From Mycobacterium colombiense (GTDB lineage Bacteria > Actinomycetota > Actinomycetes > Mycobacteriales > Mycobacteriaceae): DNA of 64,000 nt. The stretch is from contig NZ_LZSX01000079.1 of assembly GCF_001665835.1 (NCBI RefSeq), positions 94,975 to 158,974 on the forward strand. The letters are read 5' to 3'. Position numbers and translations under genes: made by a program. Position 1 is the stretch's first letter. Each line of letters begins with the position of its first letter. Below are positions 8,999 through 18,023 of this stretch, piece after piece. The notes under the pieces are model-generated. The model had not been told where the DNA came from. It saw nothing but the letters and a program-made list of their open reading frames with translations, and did not search any database.

Positions 8999-9810
8999 GA
9001 GGCGACCGCCCTCTGACGAACACCGGCGGCGAGTTCCTCAGTCAGTGCACGCAATGCAGTCAACCCCCCGTCCCCCAGTGCCGACACCAGCGCGGACCCG
9101 ACAATCACACCGTCGGCGTAGCTGCCGATCTGGGCGGCCTGCTCCCGCGACCGCACCCCCAGACCGACACCAACGGGTATGTCGGATATCTCCTTGACCC
9201 TGCTCACCAACTCGGGCGCGGCGTTGGACACGACGTCGCGCGCCCCGGTCACGCCCATCGTCGAGGCCGCGTAGACGAATCCACGCGACGCGTCGACCGT
9301 CATCGCCAACCGCTGCGGCGTCGAGGACGGCGCCACCAGAAAGATCCGGTCCAACCGGTGCTCATCGGAGACCGCCAACCACTGCCCGGCCTCGTCGGGG
9401 ATGAGATCCGGCGTGATCAGGCCGAACCCGCCGGCGGATGCCAGATCCCGGGCGAACGCGTCAACCCCGTAGCGCAACACCGGGTTCCAGTAGGTCATCA
9501 CCACGGCGCGGCCACCGGCCGCGCTGATCGCCTCGACCGCGGCAAGGGTGTCGCGAACGCGCACTCCCCCGTGCAGCGCGAGCTCGGTGGCCTTGGCGAT
9601 GGTCGGACCGTCCATGCCGGGGTCCGAATAGGGAACCCCGACTTCGATGATGTCGCAGCCCGATTCGACCAGTGCCGTCATCCCCTTCACCGAGGTCGGC
9701 ACGTCGGGATAACCGGTGGGCAGATAGCCGATCAGCGCCGCGCGATTGTCTGTGCGGCAGTGATCGAAGATCGACTCGAGCTTGCCCGCTTCGCTGTGTT
9801 TGACCGTCAT
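8995..9810 (-). CDS. trpA: Tryptophan synthase alpha chain
   Basis: 271 residues from ATG 9810. The catalytic Glu and Asp lie in IIEVGVPYSDPGMDGP, followed by the phosphate-binding GVGLGVRS loop and DGVIVGSALV. The alpha subunit splits indole-3-glycerol phosphate into indole and glyceraldehyde 3-phosphate and channels indole to TrpB. The ATG overlaps the trpB stop by 4 nt, and its own stop overlaps the lgt ATG by 4 nt, so trpB-trpA-lgt are translationally coupled. Confidence 0.97.
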   Translation of the reverse strand: MTVKHSEAGKLESIFDHCRTDNRAALIGYLPTGYPDVPTSVKGMTALVESGCDIIEVGVPYSDPGMDGPTIAKATELALHGGVRVRDTLAAVEAISAAGGRAVVMTYWNPVLRYGVDAFARDLASAGGFGLITPDLIPDEAGQWLAVSDEHRLDRIFLVAPSSTPQRLAMTVDASRGFVYAASTMGVTGARDVVSNAAPELVSRVKEISDIPVGVGLGVRSREQAAQIGSYADGVIVGSALVSALGDGGLTALRALTEELAAGVRQRAVAS

Positions 9811-11066
9811 CGATCGCTGGATCCCAACAGCCCGAACCACTTCGCGGCGGTCTCGACGTCCTTGTCGCCGCGGCCGGACAGGTTCACCACGATGATCGCG
9901 CCCTGCCCCAACTCGGGGCCCAATTTCAGCGCACCCGCCACGGCGTGCGCGGATTCGATGGCCGGGATGATCCCCTCCGTGCGGCACAGGACGCGGAATG
10001 CATCCATCGCCTCGGAGTCGGTGATCGGACGGTACTCGGCGCGACCCGTCTCGCGCAGATACGCGTGTTCTGGACCAACTCCCGGATAGTCGAGACCCGC
10101 TGAGATGGAATGGGATTCGATCGTCTGCCCGTCGTCGTCCTGTAGCAGATACGAGAATGATCCCTGAAACGCACCGGGTGAGCCGCCGCTGAAGGTCGCG
10201 GCGTGCCTGCCGGTTTCGACACCGTCGCCGGCCGCCTCGAATCCGACCAGCCGCACATTCGGATCGTCGATGAACGGGTGGAAGATCCCGATGGCGTTGG
10301 AGCCGCCGCCGATGCAGGCCACCACGGCGTCGGGCAACCGGCCCGCCTGGGCCTGGATCTGGGCGCGCGCCTCGAGACCGATGATCCGCTGAAAGTCGCG
10401 CACCATGGCGGGAAAGGGATGCGGGCCGGCCGCGGTGCCGAAGCAATAGAAGGTGTTGTCGGCGTTGGTAACCCAATCCCGGAACGCCTCGTTGATGGCG
10501 TCCTTGAGCGTCCTCGAACCGCTTTCCACCGAGACGACCGTCGCTCCCAGCAGGCGCATCCGCGCCACGTTGAGCGCCTGACGCTCGGTGTCCACCGCGC
10601 CCATGTAGATCACGCACTCCAGGCCGAGCAAGGCACACGCGGTGGCGGTCGCCACGCCGTGCTGACCGGCCCCGGTCTCGGCGATCACCCGCTTCTTGCC
10701 CATCCGCTGGGCCAACAATGCCTGACCGAGCACGTTGTTGATCTTGTGAGAACCGGTGTGGTTCAGGTCTTCTCGCTTGAGGAAGATGCGCGCGCCGGCT
10801 TGGTCGGACAGGCGGAGGGCCTCGTACAGCGGCGACGGCCGGCCCGCGTAGTTCGCCTGCAGGTAATCCAGCGTGTCCAGGAAATCCTGGTTGACACGTT
10901 CCTTCTCGTAGGCGGCGGTGACCTCTTCGATCACGGCCATCAAGGCCTCGGCGACGTAGCGGCCGCCGTACACACCGAAATGGCCACCCGCATCGGGTTC
11001 GTGGCGGGTGGGTTCGGCGATGGCTGCGCTCGCGAGCGGAAGGTCCGGGCGGGACAGGTCCACCAT
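9807..11066 (-). CDS. trpB: Tryptophan synthase beta chain
   Basis: About 419 residues. The PLP lysine lies in FLKREDLNHTGSHKINN, with the phosphate-binding GGGSNAIG loop and the ETGAGQHGVATA motif. It condenses indole with serine to give tryptophan. Start is uncertain: ATG 11066 is chosen, GTG 11069 and TTG 11072 are directly upstream in frame, and none has a strong ribosome binding site. Followed by trpA with a 4-nt overlap and preceded by trpC 72 nt upstream. Confidence 0.97.
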   Translation of the reverse strand: MVDLSRPDLPLASAAIAEPTRHEPDAGGHFGVYGGRYVAEALMAVIEEVTAAYEKERVNQDFLDTLDYLQANYAGRPSPLYEALRLSDQAGARIFLKREDLNHTGSHKINNVLGQALLAQRMGKKRVIAETGAGQHGVATATACALLGLECVIYMGAVDTERQALNVARMRLLGATVVSVESGSRTLKDAINEAFRDWVTNADNTFYCFGTAAGPHPFPAMVRDFQRIIGLEARAQIQAQAGRLPDAVVACIGGGSNAIGIFHPFIDDPNVRLVGFEAAGDGVETGRHAATFSGGSPGAFQGSFSYLLQDDDGQTIESHSISAGLDYPGVGPEHAYLRETGRAEYRPITDSEAMDAFRVLCRTEGIIPAIESAHAVAGALKLGPELGQGAIIVVNLSGRGDKDVETAAKWFGLLGSSDR

Positions 11067-11138
11067 CACCAAGTCTCTACGCGGGGATGGCTCATGGGTT
11101 CAACGTTTCAGCGCTGGGGCTCTTCAGTGACGTGGTGA

Positions 11139-11957
11139 CTAGCGAGCCGGTTTCGGACAGGACGGATGGGTGCCCGCGGTAACCAGGTCGGCAACCGCGG
11201 CGCGCGGGTCACCACTTTTGACCAGGCCTTCGCCGACCAGGACGGCGTCGGCACCCGCACCGGCGTATGCCAGCAGGTCTCCCGTACCGCGCACACCGGA
11301 TTCGGCGATCCTGATCACGTTGCTGGGCAGCCCGGGAGCGATGCGCGCGAAGCAATCCCGGTCCACCTCCAGTGTCGCCAGATCGCGAGCGTTGACGCCG
11401 ATTACGCTGGCCCCCGCCTTGAGCGCCCGGTCGGCTTCCTCCTCGGTGTGCACCTCGACGAGCGCCGTCATGCCCAGCGATTCGGTGCGGTCCAGCATCG
11501 ACACCAACGCCGACTGCTCCAGCGCCGCGACGATGAGCAGCAACATATCGGCGCCGTGCGCGCGCGCCTCGTGAATCTGATAGGGCTGCACGACAAAGTC
11601 TTTGCGCAGGATCGGTATCGAGACGGCCGCGCGCACCGCGTCGAGGTCGTCGAGCGAGCCGTGGAAGCGGCGCTCCTCGGTCAACACGCTGATGATGCGG
11701 GCGCCACCGTCTTCGTAGGCCCGGGCCAGTTTCGCCGGATCGGCAATGGTCGCCAGCGAACCCGCCGACGGGCTGGCGCGCTTGACTTCGGCGATGACAC
11801 CGATTCCGGGCTCACGCAGGGCGGCCATCACGTCGCGTGGCGGCGGCGCGGCCGCTGCGGCGGCTTTGATCTCGGACAGGCTGATGAGCGCTTCGCGCGC
11901 GGCAACGTCGGCCCGGACTCCCTCGAGGATGGAGTCAAGCACGGTTGCCGGACTCAT
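11139..11957 (-). CDS. trpC: Indole-3-glycerol phosphate synthase
   Basis: 272 residues of a single TIM-barrel domain, with the IGPS motifs EVKRASPSAGSL (catalytic Lys), ILRKDFVVQPYQI, IGVNARDL and IAESGVRG. It closes the indole ring from CdRP. There is no fused PRAI (TrpF) domain; in mycobacteria that step is done by the dual-function HisA/PriA encoded at 18.0 kb in this window. ATG 11957 is preceded by AAGGGAAA. The 112-nt gap to the upstream membrane-protein gene is AT-poor and shows no clear structure. Confidence 0.96.
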   Translation of the reverse strand: MSPATVLDSILEGVRADVAAREALISLSEIKAAAAAAPPPRDVMAALREPGIGVIAEVKRASPSAGSLATIADPAKLARAYEDGGARIISVLTEERRFHGSLDDLDAVRAAVSIPILRKDFVVQPYQIHEARAHGADMLLLIVAALEQSALVSMLDRTESLGMTALVEVHTEEEADRALKAGASVIGVNARDLATLEVDRDCFARIAPGLPSNVIRIAESGVRGTGDLLAYAGAGADAVLVGEGLVKSGDPRAAVADLVTAGTHPSCPKPAR

Positions 11958-12069
11958 GCCTGTCGTTTCCCTTCGCCCTGTCGTCCGCTGTCATCCCACG
12001 GCCACTTTGTTGTCCCGAGCCGATTGCGACGACGTGAAAGAAGGGTAGCGGCCCGCGGCTTGCGGCCCG

Positions 12070-12756
12070 TCACCGACCCTCGGTGTCAGACTCGTTCGGC
12101 CGATCGGTTGGGTCGCGTCCCTCGTCAAGCGCGTCCCAGATCATCCGCTCCGACATTCCCGGCGTCTCCGGCTCCTCCAGCATCGCCCCGTCGGCCTCTT
12201 CGCGTCGCACAATCGACCGGCGCGTCGCCGGTGCCGCGTACTTTCTTGCGCTCGAGCGGGCCGACCCCGAGTCGGACGCGGAGCGCATGAGCAGGACGGC
12301 GGCGATCAGCGTGCACGCCGCGGCGGCCACCGTGACGCCCGCGCCCCAGTACCGACGCTCGCTTCCCACCAGCGACATCACCGAGACGTGCGCCAGCTCG
12401 GCGCCGCGTACCGCCACGTCAGGCAGCGCCCACAGGCTGATCCCCAGGTAGCCCACCGCCAGGCTGACCACCGCCAATAGGCCCGCCAGCGCGCGCAGCA
12501 GCCATCCCCGCACGGCGAGGGCGGCGACGGCCGCGGCCAGCAGGAGCAACGCCAACGGCAGCAGCGCCGTCGACCACGCCGCGCCGGCCAAGGTCACCTG
12601 TTTGGGCGGCCCCAGCCCGTCGAACGACCGGATAACGACCCACGGCAGGCGCGAGGCCACCCACAGCGTCCCGGCGGCAATCACCAGCACTGCCTGGGCA
12701 ATCCGGATCAGCCACCGGCTGTTCGGCCGGCCGGTGTCCGCGCCGGCCTCAGTCAT
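12070..12756 (-). CDS. Trp-operon-associated membrane protein, Rv1610 type
   Basis: 228 residues with four hydrophobic spans (about residues 15-35, 50-75, 80-105 and 130-160) and a charged C-terminal tail rich in Arg, Glu and Asp. It belongs to the actinobacterial trp-region conserved membrane protein family (Rv1610), whose function is unknown. Its ATG overlaps the trpE stop by 8 nt, so it is translated with TrpE. A role in tryptophan or precursor transport is only a guess from position. Confidence 0.87.
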   Translation of the reverse strand: MTEAGADTGRPNSRWLIRIAQAVLVIAAGTLWVASRLPWVVIRSFDGLGPPKQVTLAGAAWSTALLPLALLLLAAAVAALAVRGWLLRALAGLLAVVSLAVGYLGISLWALPDVAVRGAELAHVSVMSLVGSERRYWGAGVTVAAAACTLIAAVLLMRSASDSGSARSSARKYAAPATRRSIVRREEADGAMLEEPETPGMSERMIWDALDEGRDPTDRPNESDTEGR

Positions 12757-14287
12757 CGCCGCTGGGGCCGGGTTCGGTCAGTGTCTCGGCGGCCGCGATC
12801 GCGCTCAGCACCGCGCGGGCCTTGTTGGTCGCCTCGGTGTACTCGTAGGGGCCGTTGGAGTCCGCCACCACCCCACCACCGGATTGCACGTACGCGGTGC
12901 CGTCGCGCATCAGGGCGGTACGGATGGCGATCGCGAAGTCGGCATTGCCGGCGAAGTCCAGGTAGCCGACCACGCCGCCGTACAGGCCGCGGCGCGTCTT
13001 CTCCACCTCTTCGATGAGCTCCATGGCCCGGACCTTTGGCGCGCCCGACAGCGTGCCGGCCGGGAAGCAGGCCGTCACCGCGTCCAGCGCGGTGCGACCC
13101 TCGTCGAGCGTGCCGGTCACCGTCGACACCAGGTGCATGACGTGGCTATAGCGTTCGATGTGGCTGTAGTCCTCGACGCGCACCGTGCCCGGCGCGCAGA
13201 CCCGACCCAGATCGTTGCGGCCCAGGTCGACCAGCATCAGGTGCTCGGCGCGTTCCTTCTCGTCGGCCAACAGCTCCTTTTCCAGCAGCTGGTCCTCTTC
13301 TTCGGTGTCCCCGCGCCACCGGGTGCCGGCGATCGGATGGGTGGTCGCGGTGCCGTCGGCGACGGTGACCAGCGCCTCCGGACTGGAGCCGACGATCGAA
13401 AAGTCAGTTCCGCCAGCACCATTCGGCACCTGCAGCAGATACATGTAGGGGCTCGGGTTGGTGACCCGCAACATCCGGTAGACGTCGATCGGATCGACGT
13501 GGGTGTCCATTTCGAACCGTTGCGAGGGCACCACCTGGAAGGCCTCACCCGCGGCGATCTGGTCGACCAGATAGTCGACGATCTTCCCGTACTCCTCGAC
13601 GCTGCGCTGCGCGCGGTAGTGCGGCACGGGCCGCTCGAACGTGCCGACGGTGGACGGCAACGGCTGGCCCAGCGCCGCCGTCATCACGTCCAGGCGGGCG
13701 ATCGCGTCGTCGTAGGCCTCGTCCACCCGCTCGTCGGTCCCGTTCCAGTTCACGGCGTTGGCGATCAGCGTGATGGTGCCCTCGTGGTGGTCGACCGCCG
13801 CCACGTCGGTGGCCAGCAGCAGCAACATGTCGGGCAGCTTCAGGTCGTCCACGGCCAGCTCGGGCAGCCGTTCCAGGCGCCGCACCATGTCGTAGGCGAA
13901 GAACCCGACCATGCCGCCCGACAGCGGCGGCAGCCCGTCGAGCGGGCCGGTGGCCAGTAGCTCGCAGGTGGCGCGGAGGGCCTGCAGCGGGTCGCCCCCG
14001 GTCGGCGCGTCCTGTGGCACCACGCCCAGCCAGACGGCCTCACCGTCGCGCACGGTCAGCGCCGACGGCGCCCCGGCGCCGATGAACGACCACCGCGACC
14101 AGGAACGGCCGTGCTCGGCCGACTCCAGCAGGAAGGTGCCCGGGCGGTTGGCGGCGAGTTTGCGGTAGGCCGACAGCGGCGTCTCGCTGTCCGCCAGCAC
14201 CTTGCGGGTCACCGGAACCACGCGGTGCTCGGCTGCCAGCTGGCGGAAATCCTCTCGTGAGGTCGTCGCGGCGAGGTGGGCGTGCAC
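12749..14287 (-). CDS. trpE: Anthranilate synthase component I
   Basis: 512 residues. Visible are the N-terminal tryptophan feedback region (FLLESAEHGRSWSRWSF), PIAGTRWRGDTEEED, HLMLVDLGRNDLGRV and the chorismate-binding GTLSGAPKVRAMELI. With a glutamine amidotransferase (TrpG, not in this window) it converts chorismate to anthranilate. GTG 14287 is chosen because GGGAGGA stands 8 nt upstream and the protein then aligns with Rv1609; longer frames would reach into the divergent bcp promoter. Only 73 nt separate it from the bcp start. I see no Trp-rich leader peptide. Confidence 0.96.
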   Translation of the reverse strand: MHAHLAATTSREDFRQLAAEHRVVPVTRKVLADSETPLSAYRKLAANRPGTFLLESAEHGRSWSRWSFIGAGAPSALTVRDGEAVWLGVVPQDAPTGGDPLQALRATCELLATGPLDGLPPLSGGMVGFFAYDMVRRLERLPELAVDDLKLPDMLLLLATDVAAVDHHEGTITLIANAVNWNGTDERVDEAYDDAIARLDVMTAALGQPLPSTVGTFERPVPHYRAQRSVEEYGKIVDYLVDQIAAGEAFQVVPSQRFEMDTHVDPIDVYRMLRVTNPSPYMYLLQVPNGAGGTDFSIVGSSPEALVTVADGTATTHPIAGTRWRGDTEEEDQLLEKELLADEKERAEHLMLVDLGRNDLGRVCAPGTVRVEDYSHIERYSHVMHLVSTVTGTLDEGRTALDAVTACFPAGTLSGAPKVRAMELIEEVEKTRRGLYGGVVGYLDFAGNADFAIAIRTALMRDGTAYVQSGGGVVADSNGPYEYTEATNKARAVLSAIAAAETLTEPGPSGDD

Positions 14288-14360
14288 CGAACCATCCTCC
14301 CAGACGAGTTGCTGCGCTTCGGGCCAGCCCGACGAAGCCAGCGGGCGTAGCGTGTCCGCC

Positions 14361-14819
14361 ATGAAACCTGGTGACACCGTCGCGGACTTCGAGTTGCCCG
14401 ATCAGACCGGGACGCCGCGCAAGCTGAGCGAACTGCTCTCCGGTGGGCCCGTGGTGCTGTTCTTCTACCCGGCCGCGATGACGCCCGGCTGCACCAAGGA
14501 AGCGTGCCACTTCCGCGACCTGGCCTCCGAATTCGCCGCGGTGGGGGCCAACCGGGTGGGCATCAGCGCCGATGCGGTGCAGAAGCAGGCCGAGTTCGCC
14601 GACCTGCAGCAGTTCGACTACCCGTTGCTGTCGGACACCGACGGCACCGTCGCCACGCAGTTCGGCGTCAAGCGCGGCCTGCTCGGCAAGCTGATGCCGG
14701 TCAAGCGCACGACGTTCGTGATCGACACAGACCGCACGGTGCTCGGGGTGATCTCCAGCGAGTTCAACATGGACAGCCACGCCGACAAGGCGCTGGCGAC
14801 GCTGCGGGCCCGCGCGTAG
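14361..14819 (+). CDS. bcpB: Bcp-type thiol peroxiredoxin
   Basis: 152 residues of the AhpC/TSA fold. The peroxidatic Cys is in the TPGCTKEACHFRD motif, with a second Cys five residues later, as in E. coli Bcp. It reduces hydroperoxides with thioredoxin-type donors in the cytosol. ATG 14361 starts a typical PGDTVADFELPDQTG N-terminus; earlier in-frame starts overlap trpE. It is divergent from trpE and its stop lies 3 nt from the convergent chaA stop. Corresponds to Rv1608c. Confidence 0.95.
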   Translation: MKPGDTVADFELPDQTGTPRKLSELLSGGPVVLFFYPAAMTPGCTKEACHFRDLASEFAAVGANRVGISADAVQKQAEFADLQQFDYPLLSDTDGTVATQFGVKRGLLGKLMPVKRTTFVIDTDRTVLGVISSEFNMDSHADKALATLRARA

Positions 14820-14822
14820 CCG

Positions 14823-15914
14823 TCAGGGGTTGATCGCCAGGAACACGTAGGCGGCCAGCAGCACCAGATGCACCTCGCCCTGCAGGCGGGTCGCCCGCCC
14901 GGGCACCACGGTCAGCATGCTGATCACGACCGTCAGGGCAAGCAACACCAGCTGGACGGCGCCGAGGCCGAGCACCAGCGGCCCTTTGAGCCATATCGAC
15001 GCCAGCGCGATCGTCGGAATGGTGAGCCCGATGCTGGCCATCGCCGAGCCGTACGCCAGGTTCAGGCTGATCTGGATGCGGCCCTTTCGCGCCGACCGCG
15101 CCGCCGCGAGCGTCTCGGGCAGCAGCACCAGCGCCGCGATGATCACACCCACGAACGACTGCGGCAAGCCCGCCACCACCACCGCGTGTTCGACGGCCGG
15201 TGATTCCTCCTCTGCCAGGCCGACCACCGCTACCAGGGCGCAGAGCAGCAGCACCAGGCTGCTCAGCGCCTGCCGCCTGTTGGGTGGATCCGCGTGACTC
15301 TCGTCCTCGAACACGCGCTGTTGGCCCCTCTGCGCGATCGGCAGAAAAAAATCGCGGTGCCGCACGGTCTGGGTGAACACGAACAGCAGGTACACCAAGA
15401 GCGTGGCGATCGCGGCGAAGGCGAGCTGGCTGGGGGTGAACTCCCTGCCCGGGTGCCCGGTGGTGAAGGCGGGCAACACCAGGCTCAACGTGGCCACCGT
15501 GGTGACCGTGGCCAGGGCGGCGCCGGCGCCTTCGGCGTTGAACAGCGTTACGCCGTAGCTCCGGGAGCCGAGCAGCAGCGACAAACCGGCGATCCCGTTG
15601 GTGGTGATCATCAGCGCGGCGAACGCGGTGTCCCTGGCCAGCGTCGCGGCCTCGTTGCCGCCGGACATCATCAGGGTGACGATGAGTGCCACCTCGATGA
15701 TGGTGACCGCGGCCGCCAGTATCAGCGACCCGAAGGGCTCGCCGACCCGGTGTGCGACCACCTCCGCGTGATGCACCGCGGCAACCACCGCACCGATGAG
15801 AAACAGCGCCGCCAGCCCGACCAGCACGGGCCCCAACCTCTCGCCCCAGATCACTGCCAGCACGACGACGGCAAGCACCGGCACAACGACGTTCCAGGAC
15901 AACCATTTCGACAT
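14823..15914 (-). CDS. chaA: ChaA-type Ca2+/H+ (cation/proton) antiporter
   Basis: 363 residues from ATG 15914, with about ten membrane spans. The two inverted cation-exchanger repeats are visible: GEPFGSLILAAAVTIIEVAL in the first half and LPETLAAARSARKGRI followed by NLAYGSAMASIGLTIPT in the second; the acidic residues in these repeats bind the cation. A charged cytoplasmic loop (RGQQRVFEDESHADPP) splits the halves. It expels Ca2+ or monovalent cations in exchange for protons. Matches Rv1607. In-frame starts at 15986 add a non-conserved stretch. Confidence 0.92.
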   Translation of the reverse strand: MSKWLSWNVVVPVLAVVVLAVIWGERLGPVLVGLAALFLIGAVVAAVHHAEVVAHRVGEPFGSLILAAAVTIIEVALIVTLMMSGGNEAATLARDTAFAALMITTNGIAGLSLLLGSRSYGVTLFNAEGAGAALATVTTVATLSLVLPAFTTGHPGREFTPSQLAFAAIATLLVYLLFVFTQTVRHRDFFLPIAQRGQQRVFEDESHADPPNRRQALSSLVLLLCALVAVVGLAEEESPAVEHAVVVAGLPQSFVGVIIAALVLLPETLAAARSARKGRIQISLNLAYGSAMASIGLTIPTIALASIWLKGPLVLGLGAVQLVLLALTVVISMLTVVPGRATRLQGEVHLVLLAAYVFLAINP

Positions 15915-16073
15915 CGCCCGCCATTCTTGTCTAAGTCGTGCGCCCGCGCCTGTGGAAAGTGACCGCAGACACGTTTGCTGGAGCACACCGCCGCCGGACC
16001 CGACCCCGGTCGGCGATACCCGGTTGCCGCCCCGACGGCGTCAACGGAATCAATGCAATGGCGGGTTAGGCGG

Positions 16074-16421
16074 TCAGCGCTCCGGTGCCAGCAGCACGTC
16101 GGCGTCGAAGCAGCTGTGATCGCCGGTGTGGCAGGCGCCGCCGACCTGGTCGACCGTCAGCAGCACGGTGTCGCCGTCGCAGTCCAGGCGCACCGAGTGG
16201 ACGTATTGGGTGTGGCCGGACGTCGCCCCCTTGATCCACTGCTCGTCGCGGGAGCGTGAATAATACGTCGCCTCACGGGTTTCCAGGGTCCGGGCCAGCG
16301 CCGCGTCGTCCATCCAGGCGACCATCAGGACGTCACCGCTGCCGCGCTCCTGCACGACGGCGGTGAACAGGCCGTCGGCGTTGCGCTTGAGCCGCGCGGC
16401 GATCTGCGGGTCGAGCGTCAT
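16074..16421 (-). CDS. hisI: Phosphoribosyl-AMP cyclohydrolase
   Basis: 115 residues, monofunctional as in M. tuberculosis (hisE is separate and not in this window). The zinc ligands are in RLDCDGD and GGACHTGDHSCF. It opens the adenine ring of PR-AMP in the third step of histidine synthesis. It is the last gene of the his operon, with its ATG overlapping the hisF stop by 4 nt. About 150 nt of non-coding DNA with no clear feature follows before chaA. Confidence 0.96.
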   Translation of the reverse strand: MTLDPQIAARLKRNADGLFTAVVQERGSGDVLMVAWMDDAALARTLETREATYYSRSRDEQWIKGATSGHTQYVHSVRLDCDGDTVLLTVDQVGGACHTGDHSCFDADVLLAPER

Positions 16422-17215
16422 CGCGCCATCCTTACCGCGATTCCCGCCTTGGCCATGGCGGCCTTTACCTGACCGATGGTCAGCTCCCGGAAGTGAAACA
16501 CGCTGGCCGCCAACACCGCATCGGCGCCGGCCGCGATCGCGGGCGCGAAGTGTTCGGCCGCCCCGGCGCCGCCGCTGGCGATGACCGGCACAGTGACCGC
16601 CGACCGCACCGCCTGCAGCATCTCCAAGTCGAATCCGGCCTTGGTGCCGTCGGCGTCCATCGAGTTCAGCAGGATCTCCCCCACCCCCAGATCGGCTCCG
16701 CGCGAAGCCCACTCGACCGCGTCCAGCCCGGTGCCCTGGCGCCCGCCATGCGTGGTGACCTCCCAGCCCGACGGCGTCGGCACCGCGCCCGGCGGCACCG
16801 TGCGGGCATCGACGGACAGCACGATGCACTGGGAGCCGAACTGCCGCGCCATCTCGGCCAGCAGCTCGGGCCGGGCGATCGCGGCGGTGTTGATGGACAC
16901 CTTGTCGGCACCGGCACGCAGCAAGACGTCGACGTCGGCCACGGTGCGCACCCCGCCGCCGACGGTCAGCGGGATGAAAACCTGCTCGGCCGTGCGGCGC
17001 ACCACGTCGAGCATGGTGGCCCGCCCGGACGACGACGCGGTCACGTCGAGAAAGGTCAGCTCGTCGGCGCCTTCGGCGTCATAGGCGGCGGCGAGTTCCA
17101 CCGGATCGCCCGCGTCCCGGAGGTTTTCGAAGTTGACGCCCTTGACCACCCGGCCGCCGTCGACGTCCAGGCATGGGATCACTCGCACCGCGAGGCCGTG
17201 CGGATTCGGGGCCAT
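16418..17215 (-). CDS. hisF: Imidazole glycerol phosphate synthase, cyclase subunit
   Basis: 265-residue TIM barrel. The two catalytic Asp residues are in IPCLDVDGGRVVKG and VLSVDART, with the phosphate-binding GGGVRT and ASGGAG loops. With HisH it turns PRFAR and ammonia into IGP and AICAR. It starts one nucleotide after the impA stop and overlaps hisI by 4 nt. Confidence 0.97.
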   Translation of the reverse strand: MAPNPHGLAVRVIPCLDVDGGRVVKGVNFENLRDAGDPVELAAAYDAEGADELTFLDVTASSSGRATMLDVVRRTAEQVFIPLTVGGGVRTVADVDVLLRAGADKVSINTAAIARPELLAEMARQFGSQCIVLSVDARTVPPGAVPTPSGWEVTTHGGRQGTGLDAVEWASRGADLGVGEILLNSMDADGTKAGFDLEMLQAVRSAVTVPVIASGGAGAAEHFAPAIAAGADAVLAASVFHFRELTIGQVKAAMAKAGIAVRMAR

Positions 17216-17216
17216 C

Positions 17217-18017
17217 TCAGTAGTCCTCCGGTCGGCCGGTGGCGCGCAGGATTTCCAGGATCTCGGCGTGCGCGGCGGGACCGGCCGCCAGCGCGGAATC
17301 CGAATCTGGAGTCCACGGCTCGCCGGCCAGGTCGGTGACGACGCCGCCCGCGGCCCGGACCAGCGCCACCCCGGCGGCGTGGTCCCACACGTGACCACCG
17401 AAACTTATTGCCGCACCGAGTATTCCGTCGGCGACGAACGCCAGGTCAAGCCCGGTGGAGCCGTGCATGCGCAGTCGCGAGGAGATCCTGCTCAGGTTCT
17501 CCAGCACTGCCATCCGGTAGCGCCCCGGGAACCGGCCGCGCGCGTCCGCGCTGAACGACCCGGCGCCGACCAGGGCGTCGGCCAAATCGACGGCGGCCAG
17601 CGGCGGCTGCGGCACCCCGTTCTTGCGCAACGGGCCGCCCGCCACCGCGGTGTAGCGCTGGTCGATGAACGGCAACCAGGTCAGGCCTGCCACCGGGTCA
17701 CCGTGGTGCAGCAGGCCCAGCAGGATCCCGGCCATCGGCGATCCGGCCGCGTAGTTGAAGGTGCCGTCGACGGGATCCAACACCCACACCCATGGCGAGT
17801 CGACGGCAGAACCGCCGAATTCCTCGCCGTGCACCCCGATCCCGGTGGCCTCGCCGAGTGCGGCGACCACTTCTCGCTCGATCGCGAGATCCACGTCGGT
17901 GGCAAAGTCGTTGCCCTTCTTACGAACCGCCGAATCGGCGCGGTGGCCGGCAAGGAACGGTTCGACCGCGTCGTCGAGAATCGCCGACGCCTGCGCCACC
18001 AACGTGTGCACGTCCAT
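17217..18017 (-). CDS. impA: Inositol-monophosphatase family protein ImpA
   Basis: 266 residues with the Li+-sensitive phosphatase motifs: the metal-binding Glu in GVHGEEFGG, DPVDGTFNYAAG, and VWDHAAGVALVRAAGG. Members act on inositol-1-phosphate or on histidinol phosphate. It lies inside the his operon between hisA and hisF, 6 nt from the hisA stop and one base from hisF. ImpA (Rv1604) has been studied as an inositol phosphatase, while in actinobacteria a related protein (HisN) supplies the histidinol-phosphatase step; the operon position makes the latter plausible here too. Confidence 0.92.
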   Translation of the reverse strand: MDVHTLVAQASAILDDAVEPFLAGHRADSAVRKKGNDFATDVDLAIEREVVAALGEATGIGVHGEEFGGSAVDSPWVWVLDPVDGTFNYAAGSPMAGILLGLLHHGDPVAGLTWLPFIDQRYTAVAGGPLRKNGVPQPPLAAVDLADALVGAGSFSADARGRFPGRYRMAVLENLSRISSRLRMHGSTGLDLAFVADGILGAAISFGGHVWDHAAGVALVRAAGGVVTDLAGEPWTPDSDSALAAGPAAHAEILEILRATGRPEDY

Positions 18018-18023
18018 GCGGCG

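Noticed and set aside
7424..9016. 530-residue plus-strand frame with repeated GFGLFGL/FRLF units opposite lgt
   Set aside because: It is the complement of the Glu/Pro repeat tail and core of lgt; the repeats follow from the lgt repeats, and there is no membrane or domain logic or ribosome binding site.
9811..10638. Apparent long N-terminal extension of TrpA
   Set aside because: It is trpB read out of frame; the trpA ATG at 9810 overlaps the trpB stop as usual.
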